Shown here: positions 1-10,842 of the stretch, one piece after another | Numbering within the stretch: the stretch's first letter is position 1 | How the letters are laid out: each line of letters starts with the position of its first letter | Assembly (NCBI GenBank): GCA_037200045.1 | Contig: JBBCHM010000001.1 | Location: 2,852,001 to 2,916,000 of the forward strand | Direction of reading: 5' to 3' | Length of the DNA: 64,000 nucleotides | Source: Rhizomicrobium sp. | GTDB taxonomy: Bacteria > Pseudomonadota > Alphaproteobacteria > Micropepsales > Micropepsaceae | Translations under genes and position numbers: made by a program | The notes under the pieces: model-generated | Seen by the model: the letters and a program-made list of their open reading frames with translations, nothing else | Database searches by the model: none | What the model was told of the DNA's origin: nothing

Positions 1-83
1 TTTTCTCACCGCCTATCCTTGCAAGCGAATCTAGATCGCCGGATCGGCCGCCCGCGGCCGACGCCGGCCGCGACGCGAAGACC

Positions 84-875
84 ATGACGACCATCCTCGG
101 CATCCTCAACATTACCGACGATTCGTTCTTCGACGGCGGCAGATATCTCGATCCCGCCGCCGCCGTCGCGCAAGGCCAGGCGCTCGCGGCGCAGGGCGCC
201 GACGTGCTCGATATCGGCGCCGCCTCATCCAATCCGAATTCGCGCGGCGTCGCGCCTAAGGTCGAGATCGCGCGGCTCGCCTCCGTGCTGCCGGCGCTGG
301 CCGGCACGCCGCTCTCGATCGACACCTTCTCGTTGCCGGTGCAGCGCTGGGCGCTGGGCGAGGGCGTCGCCTATCTCAACGACATCGAAGGTTTCGCCGA
401 TCCGCAGCTCTATCCCGACCTCGCCGCCGCGCGGTCGAGGCTGATCGTCATGCATTCGGTGCAGCAGCGCGGGCCGGCGACGCGGATCGCGGTTCCGCCC
501 GGCGAGATCATGGATCGCGTCACGCGCTTCTTCGACACGCGGATCGCGGCGCTGGAGCGGGCCGGCGTGGCGCGCGACCGGCTGATCCTCGATCCCGGCA
601 TGGGATTCTTCCTCGGTTCCGACCCGGAAGCCTCCTTCACCGTGCTGCGGCGGCTTCCCGACCTGAAGGCGCGCTACGGACTTCCCCTCCTGGTCTCGGT
701 GTCGCGCAAATCCTTCCTGCGCCGGATCACCGGCAAGAGCGCCGCCGAGGCCGGGCCGGCCAGCCTGGCGGCCGAGCTGTATGCCGTCCGCCACGGCGCG
801 GACTATATTCGCACCCATGCGCCGGGCGCCCTGAAGGACGCCCTTTTGCTGGAAAAAGCGCTGGCCGGCGGCTAG
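84..875 (+). CDS. folP: Dihydropteroate synthase, Sul-like variant
   Basis: Condenses p-aminobenzoate with dihydropterin pyrophosphate to dihydropteroate in cytoplasmic folate synthesis. The 263 aa length and TIM-barrel landmarks fit: GILNITDDSFFDGG (residues 6-19), YLNDIEGF (98-104), LILDPGMGFFL (167-177), SVSRKSFL (205-212), RTHAPG (243-248). The loop that reads GGESTRPGA in ordinary FolP is DIGAASSNPNS (43-53), and the usual FGK and RVHD motifs are GFF and RTHA. These substitutions, and much of the rest, match the Sul1-type sulfonamide-insensitive enzymes as I remember them. It lies 85 bp before glmM; ftsH often sits upstream in relatives but is outside the window. Identity as a DHPS is secure; drug insensitivity is inference. 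Confidence 0.93.
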   Translation: MTTILGILNITDDSFFDGGRYLDPAAAVAQGQALAAQGADVLDIGAASSNPNSRGVAPKVEIARLASVLPALAGTPLSIDTFSLPVQRWALGEGVAYLNDIEGFADPQLYPDLAAARSRLIVMHSVQQRGPATRIAVPPGEIMDRVTRFFDTRIAALERAGVARDRLILDPGMGFFLGSDPEASFTVLRRLPDLKARYGLPLLVSVSRKSFLRRITGKSAAEAGPASLAAELYAVRHGADYIRTHAPGALKDALLLEKALAGG

Positions 876-960
876 GTGCCGTCGCATCCGTTAACAATTG
901 TTGCGTCCCTCGCTGTCAAAATACTGTTAGAACCGCGTCGCAATCAGGGGATTCAAGCGT

Positions 961-2307
961 ATGAGCCGGAAGTATTTCGGCACCGACGGCATCCGCGGCC
1001 GCGCCAATTCGGGCGCGCTGACGCCCGCGGTCGCGATGCGCGCGGGCATGGCGGCGGGCCGCATCTTCACCCGCGGCGAGCACCGCCACCGCGTCGTGAT
1101 CGGCAAGGACACGCGCCTGTCGGGCTATATGCTGGAGAACGCGCTGACCGCCGGCTTCACCGCGGTCGGCATGGACGTCTTCCTGTTCGGCCCCTTGCCG
1201 ACGCCGGCCGTCTCGATGATGACGCGCAGCCTGCGCGCCGACATGGGCGTGATGATCACCGCCTCGCACAACCAGTACCAGGACAACGGCATCAAGTTCT
1301 TCGGACCCGACGGCCGCAAGCTCTCCGACGAGCACGAGGCGGCGATCGAGGTGTTGATGGACAACGGCCTGGAATCGGGCCTCGCCACCGCGCCCAAGCT
1401 CGGCCGCGCCAAGCGCATCGACGATTCCCAGGCGCGCTACATCGAATTCGCCAAGCGGACCTTCCCGACCGATCTCACCCTCGAAGGGCTGCGCATCGTG
1501 ATCGACTGCGCCAACGGCGCCGCCTACAAGGTGGCGCCCGAAGTGTTGTGGGAGCTCGGCGCCGAGGTCATCGCGATCGGCGTCGCGCCCAACGGCTTCA
1601 ACATCAACTCCGACTGCGGCTCGACCTCGCCGGAGGCGATGTCGGCCAAGGTGCGCGAAATGCGCGCCAATTTCGGCATCGCGCTGGACGGCGACGCCGA
1701 CCGCGTCGTGATGTGCGACGAGCGCGGCCGCATCATCGACGGCGACCAGGTGCTCGCCTTGCTCGCCAAATCGTGGTCGGCCAAGGGCCGGCTCAAGGGC
1801 GGCGGCGTGGTCGGCACGGTGATGTCGAATGCCGGGCTGGAGCGCTATCTGAAGGGCATGGATCTGAACCTGGCGCGCGCGCCGGTCGGCGACCGCTATG
1901 TGATCGAGCAGATGCAGAAGGGCGGCTACAATGTCGGCGGCGAACAGTCCGGCCACATCGTGCTCAACGACATCGGGCCGACCGGCGACGGGCTGATCGC
2001 GGCGCTGCAGGTGCTGGCGGTCCTCGCGACGGAGGGCAAGCCGGCGAGCCAGGCGGCGCATCTCTTCGATCCGCTGCCCCAGGTGCTCGAAAGCGTGCGC
2101 TATCAGAAGAGCTCGCCGCTCGCCAATGCCCGGGTCGCGGAATGCATCAAGGACGGCGAGGCCAGGCTGAACGGCACGGGGCGGCTTTTGGTGCGCAAGT
2201 CGGGCACCGAGCCGGTGATCCGCGTGATGGCCGAGGGCGACGACGAGGCGGTGGTCCGTTCGGTGGTGAACGACATCGTCAGCGCGATCCAGGAAGTCGC
2301 GGCTTGA
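961..2307 (+). CDS. glmM: Phosphoglucosamine mutase
   Basis: Interconverts glucosamine-6-phosphate and glucosamine-1-phosphate for UDP-GlcNAc, peptidoglycan and LPS synthesis. At 448 aa it has the full family length. The phosphoserine loop [11 protein letters not shown] is at residues 100-110 (Ser102), the Mg2+ loop ALDGDADR near 240, the sugar-binding GGEQSGH near 325 and the phosphate-binding RKSGTEP near 415. An AGGGGA-like ribosome site precedes the ATG. The stop codon overlaps the TTG start of thiD, so the two genes are translationally coupled. The folP-glmM order is common in alphaproteobacteria. Confidence 0.97.
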   Translation: MSRKYFGTDGIRGRANSGALTPAVAMRAGMAAGRIFTRGEHRHRVVIGKDTRLSGYMLENALTAGFTAVGMDVFLFGPLPTPAVSMMTRSLRADMGVMITASHNQYQDNGIKFFGPDGRKLSDEHEAAIEVLMDNGLESGLATAPKLGRAKRIDDSQARYIEFAKRTFPTDLTLEGLRIVIDCANGAAYKVAPEVLWELGAEVIAIGVAPNGFNINSDCGSTSPEAMSAKVREMRANFGIALDGDADRVVMCDERGRIIDGDQVLALLAKSWSAKGRLKGGGVVGTVMSNAGLERYLKGMDLNLARAPVGDRYVIEQMQKGGYNVGGEQSGHIVLNDIGPTGDGLIAALQVLAVLATEGKPASQAAHLFDPLPQVLESVRYQKSSPLANARVAECIKDGEARLNGTGRLLVRKSGTEPVIRVMAEGDDEAVVRSVVNDIVSAIQEVAA

Positions 2308-3122
2308 CGAAGCCCGCGCGGCTTCTCGCCATCGCCGGCTCGGACTCCTCCGGCGGGGCGGGGATCCAGGCGGACATCAAGACGGCGTCGGCGCTCGGCG
2401 TCTATGCGATGAGCGCGATCACCGCGGTGACGGCGCAGGATACGACCGGCATCGGCGCGATCCACCTCATCCCGCCCGCCATCGTGCGCGAGCAGATCGA
2501 ACGCTGCCTCGCCGACATCGGCGCCGACGCGATCAAGATCGGCATGCTGGGCTCGGTGGAGATCGCGCGCGCGGTGGCCGCGAGCCTCGCGGCGCATGCC
2601 AAAGGCATTCCCCTGGTGGTCGATCCGGTGATGGTCGCGACGCGCGGGACCGCGCTGGCGGATGACGGCGTCATCGACGTGCTGAAGGCCGAATTCTTTC
2701 CGCGCGCCGCGCTGATCACGCCCAATCTTCCCGAAGCCGGGCGGCTCTGCGGTTTTGCCGTCGCGACGCGCGAGGACGTCGCCCATGCCGGCGAGATGCT
2801 GCTGTCGCTTGGGCCGCAGGCCGTGCTGGTCAAGGGCGGCCATGGCGCAGGCGGCATACTGACCGACATGCTGTACACGCCGGACGATCCGCCGCGCGCC
2901 TTCAGCGCCGCGCGCATCGAAACCGGGCACACCCATGGCACGGGCTGCACGCTCTCGACCGCCATCGCCTGCGGGCTGGGGCAGGGCCTGCCGCTCGCCG
3001 ACGCCGTCGCGCGCGCCCATGCCTTCGTGCAGGCCGCCATCGCCAACGCGCCCGGCTTCGGCGCCGGCAACGGTCCGATCGATCTTCTGACTCACGCGGA
3101 GAAGCGGAGGCGCGGAGAATAG
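2304..3122 (+). CDS. thiD: Hydroxymethylpyrimidine/phosphomethylpyrimidine kinase
   Basis: Phosphorylates HMP and HMP-phosphate for thiamine synthesis. The frame is open far upstream, but homology begins at [20 protein letters not shown], so I place the start at TTG 2304, which overlaps the glmM TGA (TTGA). That gives 272 aa, normal for ThiD. Ribokinase-fold marks are the N-terminal [14 protein letters not shown], the VDPVMVA strand, VLVKGGHG and the anion-hole [10 protein letters not shown] near residue 212. No ATG lies near the coupling point, so translation probably relies on ribosomes finishing glmM. The last codons form the left arm of a large intergenic hairpin. Confidence 0.92.
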   Translation: MTKPARLLAIAGSDSSGGAGIQADIKTASALGVYAMSAITAVTAQDTTGIGAIHLIPPAIVREQIERCLADIGADAIKIGMLGSVEIARAVAASLAAHAKGIPLVVDPVMVATRGTALADDGVIDVLKAEFFPRAALITPNLPEAGRLCGFAVATREDVAHAGEMLLSLGPQAVLVKGGHGAGGILTDMLYTPDDPPRAFSAARIETGHTHGTGCTLSTAIACGLGQGLPLADAVARAHAFVQAAIANAPGFGAGNGPIDLLTHAEKRRRGE

Positions 3123-3155
3123 GTTCGCCTCCGCGTGCTCCGCGACTCCGCGTGA
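3092..3155. terminator. Large hairpin between convergent genes
   Basis: A perfect 10-bp outer stem (TCACGCGGAG at 3092-3101, CTCCGCGTGA at 3146-3155) encloses further imperfect pairing of CGGAGGCG-type repeats. It covers the end of thiD and the gap before the convergent nitronate monooxygenase gene. There is no clear U-tract, so it may be a repeat-derived bidirectional terminator rather than a classic one. Confidence 0.5.
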
Positions 3156-3163
3156 TGCTTTGG

Positions 3164-4189
<1,026 letters not shown>

Positions 4190-4247
4190 TCAGAGAAAGA
4201 GGTGGTGACGTGGGGGAAACCTCACCTTCCCTCAAGGGGAGAGTGGA

Positions 4248-5537
4248 TCATCCCAGGAAGGGATCGCGCACCATGATCGTGTCGTCGCGGTCCGGGCTGG
4301 TGGAGAGCAGCGCCACCGGCGCGCCGATCAGCTCCTCGATCCGCCGGACATATTTGATCGCGTTGGCCGGCAGCTCCGCCCAGCTCCGTGCCCCACGCGT
4401 CGAGCTTTGCCAGCCCTCCATCGTCTCGTAGACCGGCACCAGCCGCGCCTGCTCGCCGGCGTCGGCCGGCAGGTAGTCGAGCACCTGATCGCCCAGCCGA
4501 TAGCCGGTGCATACCTCGATGGTCTCGAAGGTGTCGAGGATGTCGAGCTTGGTCAGCGCGATGCCGTCGATGCCGCCGGTGATCGCGGTCTGGCGCACCA
4601 GCACCGAGTCGAACCAGCCGCAGCGGCGCTTGCGCCCCGTCACGGTGCCGAACTCGTTGCCGCGCTCGCCCAGCGTGTCGCCGATCCTGTTCTGCTGCTC
4701 GGTCGGGAACGGGCCTTCGCCGACCCGCGTCGTGTAGCTCTTGGTGATGCCGAGGACGAAGCCGATCTGGCGCGGTCCGACGCCCGATCCCGCCGCCGCC
4801 TGGCCCGCCACCGTGTTGGACGAGGTCACATAGGGATAGGTGCCGTGATCGATGTCGAGCAGCACCGCCTGCGCGCCCTCGAACAGCACGCGCTTGCCGG
4901 CGCGGCGCGCGGCGTCGAGCTCGCGCCAGCTCGAGCCGATATAGGGCAGGATCCTGGGCGCGATCTCGCTTAGCGCGGCGAGCAGCGCGCCGGCGTCGAT
5001 CTCCTCGGCGCCGGCGCCGCGGCGCAGCGTGTTGTGATGCGCCAGCAGCCGGTCGATCTTGGCCGGCAGGCCCGCGAGGTCCTTGAGGTCGACGACGCGG
5101 ATGGCGCGGCGGCCGACCTTGTCCTCATAGGCCGGGCCGATGCCGCGCTTGGTGGTGCCCAGCCGCTGCAGCGAGTTCGACGACTCGCGCACCGCGTCCA
5201 GCTCCCTGTGGATCGGCAGCACCAGCACGGCGTTCTCGGCGAGCACCAGCACCTCGGGGGTCACCGCCACGCCGGCGGCGCCGACGCGCGCGATCTCCTC
5301 CAGCAGCGACCATGGATCGACCACCACGCCGTTGCCGATGATCGAGCGCTTGCCCTGGATCACGCCGGACGGCAGCAGCGACAGCTTGTAGGTCTTGTCG
5401 CCCACCACGATGGTATGGCCGGCATTGTTGCCGCCCTGGAAGCGCACCACCATCTCGGCCCGGTTGGCGAGCCAGTCGATGATCTTGCCTTTTCCCTCGT
5501 CGCCCCACTGGGCGCCGATCACCGCGACATTGGACAT
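4248..5537 (-). CDS. purA: Adenylosuccinate synthetase
   Basis: GTP-dependent ligation of IMP and aspartate to adenylosuccinate, first step of AMP synthesis. The protein is 429 aa, the usual size. The reading frame stays open upstream, but the family N-terminus [18 protein letters not shown] fixes the ATG at 5537. Also seen: NNAGHTIV with the catalytic His, the GTP/IMP segment [15 protein letters not shown], the [10 protein letters not shown] motif and the C-terminal TSPDRDDTI. It stands alone, reading away from the YwaF-like gene. Confidence 0.97.
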   Translation of the reverse strand: MSNVAVIGAQWGDEGKGKIIDWLANRAEMVVRFQGGNNAGHTIVVGDKTYKLSLLPSGVIQGKRSIIGNGVVVDPWSLLEEIARVGAAGVAVTPEVLVLAENAVLVLPIHRELDAVRESSNSLQRLGTTKRGIGPAYEDKVGRRAIRVVDLKDLAGLPAKIDRLLAHHNTLRRGAGAEEIDAGALLAALSEIAPRILPYIGSSWRELDAARRAGKRVLFEGAQAVLLDIDHGTYPYVTSSNTVAGQAAAGSGVGPRQIGFVLGITKSYTTRVGEGPFPTEQQNRIGDTLGERGNEFGTVTGRKRRCGWFDSVLVRQTAITGGIDGIALTKLDILDTFETIEVCTGYRLGDQVLDYLPADAGEQARLVPVYETMEGWQSSTRGARSWAELPANAIKYVRRIEELIGAPVALLSTSPDRDDTIMVRDPFLG

Positions 5538-5793
5538 ATTCCGTACCCGGATAAAACGAGTCTCCCGGCAAGGGATTCGCCGGGCACGGTGGCCACTTAT
5601 AGCGCGGCCGCCGCCGAACCCAAATGCCGCGCTGCGACCTTCGGCCATGCCGGCGGCCCGTCTGGGCGGGATTCAAGGTGTGGGGCCGGCGCCCGGCGGG
5701 AAAGGCGGGCGCGCGCGAACCGGCCGCACTTGCGCCCACAATCGGCCATGCTCGCGCGGTTCCCTTCGCCGGCGCGCCGGCGAAGAGGGCCTC

Positions 5794-6501
5794 TTGCACG
5801 AACCGTTCGTCCTGTTCGGGACCCAGCACCTCGCCGCGATCGCGCTCACGCTCGCGGTCCCCGCGATCCTCGCCATGATCGCGCGCCGGCAGGGTCCGCG
5901 CGCCGACATCGCCATCCGAAGGGGGCTCGCCGCCCTGCTGATCGGCACCTGGATCGCGTGGTACGCGCTGTTCTTCGCGCGCGACTGGCTCGGGCCCGGC
6001 AACGCGCTCCCGATGAATTTGTGCGACTGGGCATCGATCGCGCTGATCGCGACGCTCCTTGCTCCAGGCCAGAGATCGTTCGAACTCGCCTATTTCTGGG
6101 CGCTGGCCGGCACGACGCAGGGGCTCGTCACGCCCGATGTGAACTACGCCTTTCCCGAGGTGCAGTTCGTCGTTTTCCTGCTCGGCCATGGCGCGATCAT
6201 CGCGGCGGTTCTTTATCTCGTCGCCGGCGGCGGGATGCGGCCCGTGCCGGCCTCGCTTCCGCGGGTTGTGGGATGGACGCTCGCCTATGCCGCGGCGGCC
6301 GCGACGACCGATTGGCTGCTCGGCGTGAACTACGGCTTCTTCCGCGCCAAGCCGGGCCACGCGACGGTGTTCGACCTCATGCCGGCCTGGCCCTGGTACA
6401 TCCCGGAGGCAATCGGGCTCGGCATCGTGGCGACGCTGCTGCTTTATCTGCCGTGGTATGTCGCGGATCGGATGCGGACGGCGGAGCCGCAACGGGCTTG
6501 A
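5794..6501 (+). CDS. YwaF/TIGR02206-type integral membrane protein
   Basis: A 235 aa membrane protein of unknown function. About six or seven hydrophobic segments are visible, among them HLAAIALTLAVPAILAMI, GLAALLIGTWIAWYALFF, VFLLGHGAIIAAVLYLVAG and LGIVATLLLYLPWYVA. Conserved family points are the N-terminal FGTQH, LPMNLCDWA and AGTTQGLVTPD. The frame is open far upstream, but a GAAGAGGG ribosome site sits 4-5 nt before TTG 5794, which gives a start at the family N-terminus. It is followed at once by a tRNA gene on the other strand. Confidence 0.8.
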   Translation: MHEPFVLFGTQHLAAIALTLAVPAILAMIARRQGPRADIAIRRGLAALLIGTWIAWYALFFARDWLGPGNALPMNLCDWASIALIATLLAPGQRSFELAYFWALAGTTQGLVTPDVNYAFPEVQFVVFLLGHGAIIAAVLYLVAGGGMRPVPASLPRVVGWTLAYAAAAATTDWLLGVNYGFFRAKPGHATVFDLMPAWPWYIPEAIGLGIVATLLLYLPWYVADRMRTAEPQRA

Positions 6502-6506
6502 AGCCG

Positions 6507-6580
6507 TGGAGCGGGCGAAGGGAATCGAACCCTCGTATGAAGCTTGGGAAGCTTCCGTTCTACCATTGAACTACGCCCGC
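6507..6580 (-). tRNA. tRNA-Gly (CCC)
   Basis: The minus strand folds into a full cloverleaf: acceptor GCGGGCG pairs with CGCCCGC, discriminator T and an encoded CCA at 6507-6509. The anticodon stem GAAGC/GCTTC holds the loop TTCCCAA, which gives anticodon CCC (glycine, GGG codons). The T arm contains GGTTCGATT. An accessory gene block begins about 200 bp away on the other strand. Confidence 0.96.
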
Positions 6581-6673
6581 GTCGCTTGAGGGGATAGCAC
6601 AGTCCCGGACGGCTTGGGGAGAGGACGCAGGCCGCACGCCGCACCCGTGACGCAAAAGCCTCACACCGCCAAA

Positions 6674-6706
6674 GATACTAATTCGCGTGTGAATGAATAT
6701 TGACGG
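6674..6706 (+). promoter_or_regulatory. Operator-like element before the TonB receptor
   Basis: This 33-bp stretch aligns without gaps, 26 of 33 identical, to the reverse complement of 15648-15680, so it has the same orientation relative to its downstream gene. Its right end holds TGAATATTGACGG, where TTGACG (6700-6705) could be a -35 box. It begins 115 bp before the TonB receptor ATG. It is probably a site for the TetR regulator encoded at 10843. Confidence 0.6.
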
Positions 6707-6788
6707 GATTCGGGTTTCCTGACAGCTTCGCTGGCAACATGCCTAAGAGCATGTGTGATCGCCCGCGGGCGTAAGGGGAGAAAACATC

Positions 6789-9143
6789 ATGAGGCGCGCG
6801 TTAAGCCTTTCAACGTCCATTCTGGCGCTGGTTTGCTGCAGTGCGGTGCACGCGCAGGCGGCAACGGCCGATGCATCCTCCGACAGTGCTTCGAACGGCC
6901 CCATCGAAACGGTGGTCGTGACGGCGGAGCGCCGGTCGGAAAACCTGATGACGGCGCCGGTCACGGCGAGCGTCCTCAGCGGCGACCAGCTCCAGAACCG
7001 GGGCGCGCTGACCGTGAACGACCTGCAATTCATCGCGCCGAACGTGACGATCAACGATTTCGGCCAGGGCGTCGACTTCGACATCCGCGGCGTCGGCAAG
7101 GGCGAGCACAACACCCAGACCCCGATCGGCGTCGTTATCTATCACGACGGCGCGTCGACCTTCCCCGGCTATATCGCGGCGGAGCCGTTCTTCGACATCA
7201 AGAACGTCGAAGTGTATCGCGGGCCGCAGGGCACCTTCGTGGGCCAGAACGCGACCGGCGGCGCGGTGTTCGTCAATACGAACGATCCGGTGATCGGCGG
7301 CAATTACGACGGCTATGCCCAGTTGCAATACGGCAACTACAACAACGCGGAAGTGCAGGGCGCGGTCAATATTCCGGTCACCGACGACTTCGCCATTCGC
7401 ATCGCCGGCTACGGCATGTATCGGTCCAGCTTCTTCAGCATCACCGACCACGATCCGGCGGACGCCTGCCCCGGTTTCAAATATGACGGCTGCAAGCCCG
7501 GCTACAACAATGCCGACAACACATGGGGCGCCGTGCGCCTGAGCGCCTTGTGGCATCCCATCGAGGCCCTGACGGTTTCGTTCAAATACGACGCCCTCTA
7601 TCAGGACTTCGGCGCCTCTCCCGCCATTCCGTACACCGAGCTTTATCCGCTCGGCGCCCCGACCGCGCCGTTGGGCGTGCCCAATCCCTATCACAACACC
7701 GATCTCTTCCATGTCACGTCCAACGCGCCGGACGGCAGAATGGACCGGATGCAGCGCGGGATTTTGAAGGTCGACTATGCGTTCGGCGACGGCACGAAGC
7801 TGCAGTCCATCACGGACTACAATGTCGGCAACACCATGTGGCGCTCCGACCTGGATCTGACCGACTACGGCAACCCGGGCGACATCAACTATTTCGCGGC
7901 CTATCCCGGCTTCGGCGGCACCAACAACTGGACGTTCTACGACCGCGTCGACGAGACCATGTATTCCGAAGAGATAAACCTGATCTCCGCCGACAACCAG
8001 CCGATCACCTGGGTGTTCGGTCTGTACGGCCAGCAGAACAATTACACCTGGATTTCGCCCTACCAGTTCTGGGTCGCGGTCGGCTCGCGCGTCGGCAACG
8101 ATCCGACGCCCAGCGCGGCCAACGCCTATCAGTTCACCTCCTATACGTTCCAAGGCCATACGAGCAATCTGGACCTGGCCGGCTTCGGTCAGGTGGAAGC
8201 CAAGCTGGGCGACGGCGTGTCGGCCTCGCTCGGCGGACGCTACACGATGACCCGCTCGCAGAATGTCGGCCCGTTCTGGAACTACGGCGCCTTCCTGGAC
8301 AACCGCCAGGGCCAGAAGTCCTACAATCTTTCCTACAAGGCCGCGCTCGATTGGGCCGTCGACGACGGCAATTTCCTCTACGCCTTCGTGGCGACCGGCT
8401 ATACGGGCGGCGGCCTCAACGTCGTCTTCAACCCGGGCGTATCCCAATCCTTCGGCCCGGTCACCGACACGAACTACGAGGTGGGCTGGAAGGCGACGGA
8501 TTGGTTCGACGGGCATGTGCACACCGAGGTCGACGCCTATTACACGGAGTACAACAATTTCCAGGTCATCCTAGGCGATCCGCAGGTCCCCAATACGTCC
8601 AACGAATTCAACCTGCCCAACGCGACGGTAAACTATGGCGTCGAAGCGGAAGCCCAAGGCTCGTTCGGGGCGTTCTCCTTCACCGGCGCCATCGGCCTGC
8701 TGAAGAGCCAGCTCGGCAATTTCTACATCCGCGACAGCCGGTTGCTGGGCAGTTTCGGCACGTGCGACCCGAAGATCGGCGGGCTCGATCCCAATTGCGT
8801 CAACGTGAAGGGGAATCCGATGACCTATGCGCCCAGCGTCACCTTCAACTTCGGCGCCGAGTACAGGTTCAATCTCGACGGCGGCGACACGCTGACCCCG
8901 CGCATCAGCTTCGCCCATATCTCCGGGCAATGGGCGTCGCTCTTCGACAACGCCTCCCTGGGCGACCGGCTGGGCGCGCGCGACCTGCTCGGGGCGCAGC
9001 TCGCATGGACGATGGGCGACATGGTCTGGACGCTCTATGGCGACAACCTGCTGGACAAGCAGTACGTGACGGCCGTCGACTCCGGCGGGCTCTATCCCGG
9101 CGCGCCGCGCCAGTATGGCATTCGCGTGTCGAAGTATTTCTAA
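6789..9143 (+). CDS. TonB-dependent outer-membrane receptor
   Basis: Outer-membrane gated beta-barrel that takes up a ligand with energy from TonB-ExbBD. The protein is 784 aa. It has a signal peptide (about residues 1-24, cleaved after VHAQA), a TonB box-like ETVVVTA near 40, a plug domain with DIRGVGKGEHN and NVEVYRGPQGTFVGQNATGGAV, then a barrel rich in aromatic-ended strands that finishes with RQYGIRVSKYF. The terminal Phe is typical of barrel insertion. It belongs to the large FecA/SusC-unlike TBDT group with no N-terminal signalling domain. The flanking esterase, lactonase and ligase genes suggest an organic ester or lactone rather than a siderophore. A terminator follows 17 bp downstream. 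Confidence 0.93.
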   Translation: MRRALSLSTSILALVCCSAVHAQAATADASSDSASNGPIETVVVTAERRSENLMTAPVTASVLSGDQLQNRGALTVNDLQFIAPNVTINDFGQGVDFDIRGVGKGEHNTQTPIGVVIYHDGASTFPGYIAAEPFFDIKNVEVYRGPQGTFVGQNATGGAVFVNTNDPVIGGNYDGYAQLQYGNYNNAEVQGAVNIPVTDDFAIRIAGYGMYRSSFFSITDHDPADACPGFKYDGCKPGYNNADNTWGAVRLSALWHPIEALTVSFKYDALYQDFGASPAIPYTELYPLGAPTAPLGVPNPYHNTDLFHVTSNAPDGRMDRMQRGILKVDYAFGDGTKLQSITDYNVGNTMWRSDLDLTDYGNPGDINYFAAYPGFGGTNNWTFYDRVDETMYSEEINLISADNQPITWVFGLYGQQNNYTWISPYQFWVAVGSRVGNDPTPSAANAYQFTSYTFQGHTSNLDLAGFGQVEAKLGDGVSASLGGRYTMTRSQNVGPFWNYGAFLDNRQGQKSYNLSYKAALDWAVDDGNFLYAFVATGYTGGGLNVVFNPGVSQSFGPVTDTNYEVGWKATDWFDGHVHTEVDAYYTEYNNFQVILGDPQVPNTSNEFNLPNATVNYGVEAEAQGSFGAFSFTGAIGLLKSQLGNFYIRDSRLLGSFGTCDPKIGGLDPNCVNVKGNPMTYAPSVTFNFGAEYRFNLDGGDTLTPRISFAHISGQWASLFDNASLGDRLGARDLLGAQLAWTMGDMVWTLYGDNLLDKQYVTAVDSGGLYPGAPRQYGIRVSKYF

Positions 9144-9160
9144 GAGGGGACCCTTTGTGG

Positions 9161-9197
9161 CCGCCGGCTGTGGGGCCAGCCGGCGGTCGCGTTTTTT
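9161..9197 (+). terminator. Rho-independent terminator after the TonB receptor
   Basis: A 9-bp perfect stem CCGCCGGCT (9161-9169) and AGCCGGCGG (9178-9186) with an 8-nt loop is followed by TCGCG and six T (9192-9197). It lies between the receptor stop and the ligase start, so ligase expression depends on readthrough or a separate promoter. Confidence 0.85.
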
Positions 9198-9214
9198 CGG
9201 TCGCACACAGGCTC

Positions 9215-10775
9215 ATGCAATCTTACGCTCTCACGGTCGACAAATTCCTGGACCACGCCGCGAAGTGGTCCGGCGACGGTCAGGTCGTCACGGCGGGGGG
9301 GCGGACGGATCGGCTACGCCGCGCTCCGCGCGCGCAGCAATCGCCTGTCGGGCGCGCTGGCCGCGCTGGGGCTGCGCTTCGGCGACAGGGTCGCGACGCT
9401 CGCCTGGAACACCCAGCATCACCTTGAAACCTACTATGCCGTCATGGGCGCGGGGCTGGTGTGCCACACGCTCAATCCGCGCCTGACGGTCGCCCATCTC
9501 GCGGCGATGGTGAACGAGGCGCAGGACCGCGTGCTGGCGGTGGGGACCGGACTGGCGGATCTGGCGCTCGAACTGGTGTTCCATTGTCCGAGCGTCGAAG
9601 CCGTGGTGTACCTGGACGGCGAGCCGGTCGAGTCGCGGTCGATTGCTGATCGCCGGACTTTCGCGTTCGAAACCTTGCTTGCCGAACTGGGCGCACAGAC
9701 GCGCTGGGGCGAATTCGACGAAGAGACGCCCGCCGGGCTCTGCTACACGTCGGGGACGACGGGCGCGCCCAAGGGCGTGCTCTATACCCATCGCTCCAAC
9801 TATCTTCACACGCTGCGCGCCCTGCAGGCCGATGCGGTCGCGTTGACCGCGGCCGACAGCGTGCTGGTCGCGGTGCCGATGTTTCATGCCAATGCCTGGG
9901 GCTTTCCCTTCGCCGCGCCGGCGGTGGGCGCCAAGCTCGTCCTGCCCGGCCGCCAGTCCGACGGCGCGCATCTGGCGGCCCTCATCCGCGACGAGGGCGT
10001 GACGGTGGCCGCCGGCGTGCAGACGGTGTGGCAGGGCCTGCTCGATCACCTCGACGCGACCGGGGACGACGTGCCGAGCCTTCAACGCGTGCTCATCGGC
10101 GGCTCGACCTGCCCCGACGCGCTGATCGCGCGGATGGAGGACCGGCTGCAGGCGCGCGTGCAGACGAGCTGGGGCATGACCGAGCTGTCGCCGCTCGGCA
10201 CCATCGCGGCCGCGCATGGGCGCGCGCGCGCCGTCGGCTCGGGCCGCCCGCCCGCCGGGCTCGACCTCAAGCTCACCGATGCCGCGGGCGTCACCTTGCC
10301 GAAACAGCGCAACGTCACCGGCCACCTGAAGGTCAAAGGCCCCAGCGTCGTCGACCGCTATTTCAAGGCCGAGACGGACGCCCTGGACGGCGAGGGCTAT
10401 TTCGACACCGGCGATCTCGCCAGCATCGACGACGACGGCAATCTGACGATCGAGGGCCGCGCGAAGGACCTGATCAAATCGGGCGGCGAGTGGATCAATC
10501 CGGCCGAGATCGAGACCATCGTCGGGCGGCTGCCCGGCGTCGGCCTCGTCGCCGTCGTCGGCCGGCCGGACCCCAAATGGGGCGAGCGGCCGATCCTCGT
10601 CATCGAGCCGCGCAAGAGCCACCCGATCGACGACAAGGCCCTGCTGGACGCCCTTCGCGGCAACGTCGCCGACTGGTGGATTCCGGACCGGGTGATACGG
10701 GTGGCGCATATGCCTCTGGCGGCCACCGGCAAAATTGACAAAAATCGTCTGCGCGCGGAATACGCAAGGGCCTAG
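9215..10775 (+). pseudogene. AMP-dependent acyl-CoA ligase, frameshifted
   Basis: Would activate a carboxylic acid to its acyl-CoA through an acyl-adenylate. The ATG at 9215 opens a frame whose first 28 or so residues (MQSYALTVDKFLDHAAKW...) are family-like; homology then continues in the next frame (IGYAALRARSNRLSGALAALG). Removing one G from the G7 run at 9295-9301 restores a 519 aa protein. The remainder is intact: adenylate loop YTSGTTGAPKG, SWGMTELSPLG, YFDTGDLA, hinge and AATGKIDK near the C-terminus. It resembles AlkK-type medium/long-chain ligases. As it stands, only the 443 aa part from 9444 could be made, without the N-terminal end. A sequencing error in the homopolymer is possible. 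Confidence 0.85.
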
Positions 10776-10842
10776 ATGGGCGGCGGGGGATCGTCCTGCC
10801 GCCGGCGGGGATTGCCACGCGCACGTTGCAAAGGTCGAAGTG

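Noticed and set aside
225-887. Long minus-strand open frame antisense to folP, and many similar ones along the window
   Set aside because: High-GC codon bias leaves complementary frames open; compositions are Arg/Gly/His-rich with no family motifs, and the sense genes are clear.
2304-3122. Fusion of thiD with a long N-terminal extension open from 876
   Set aside because: The extension is a shadow of glmM in another frame; homology begins only at the TTG 2304.
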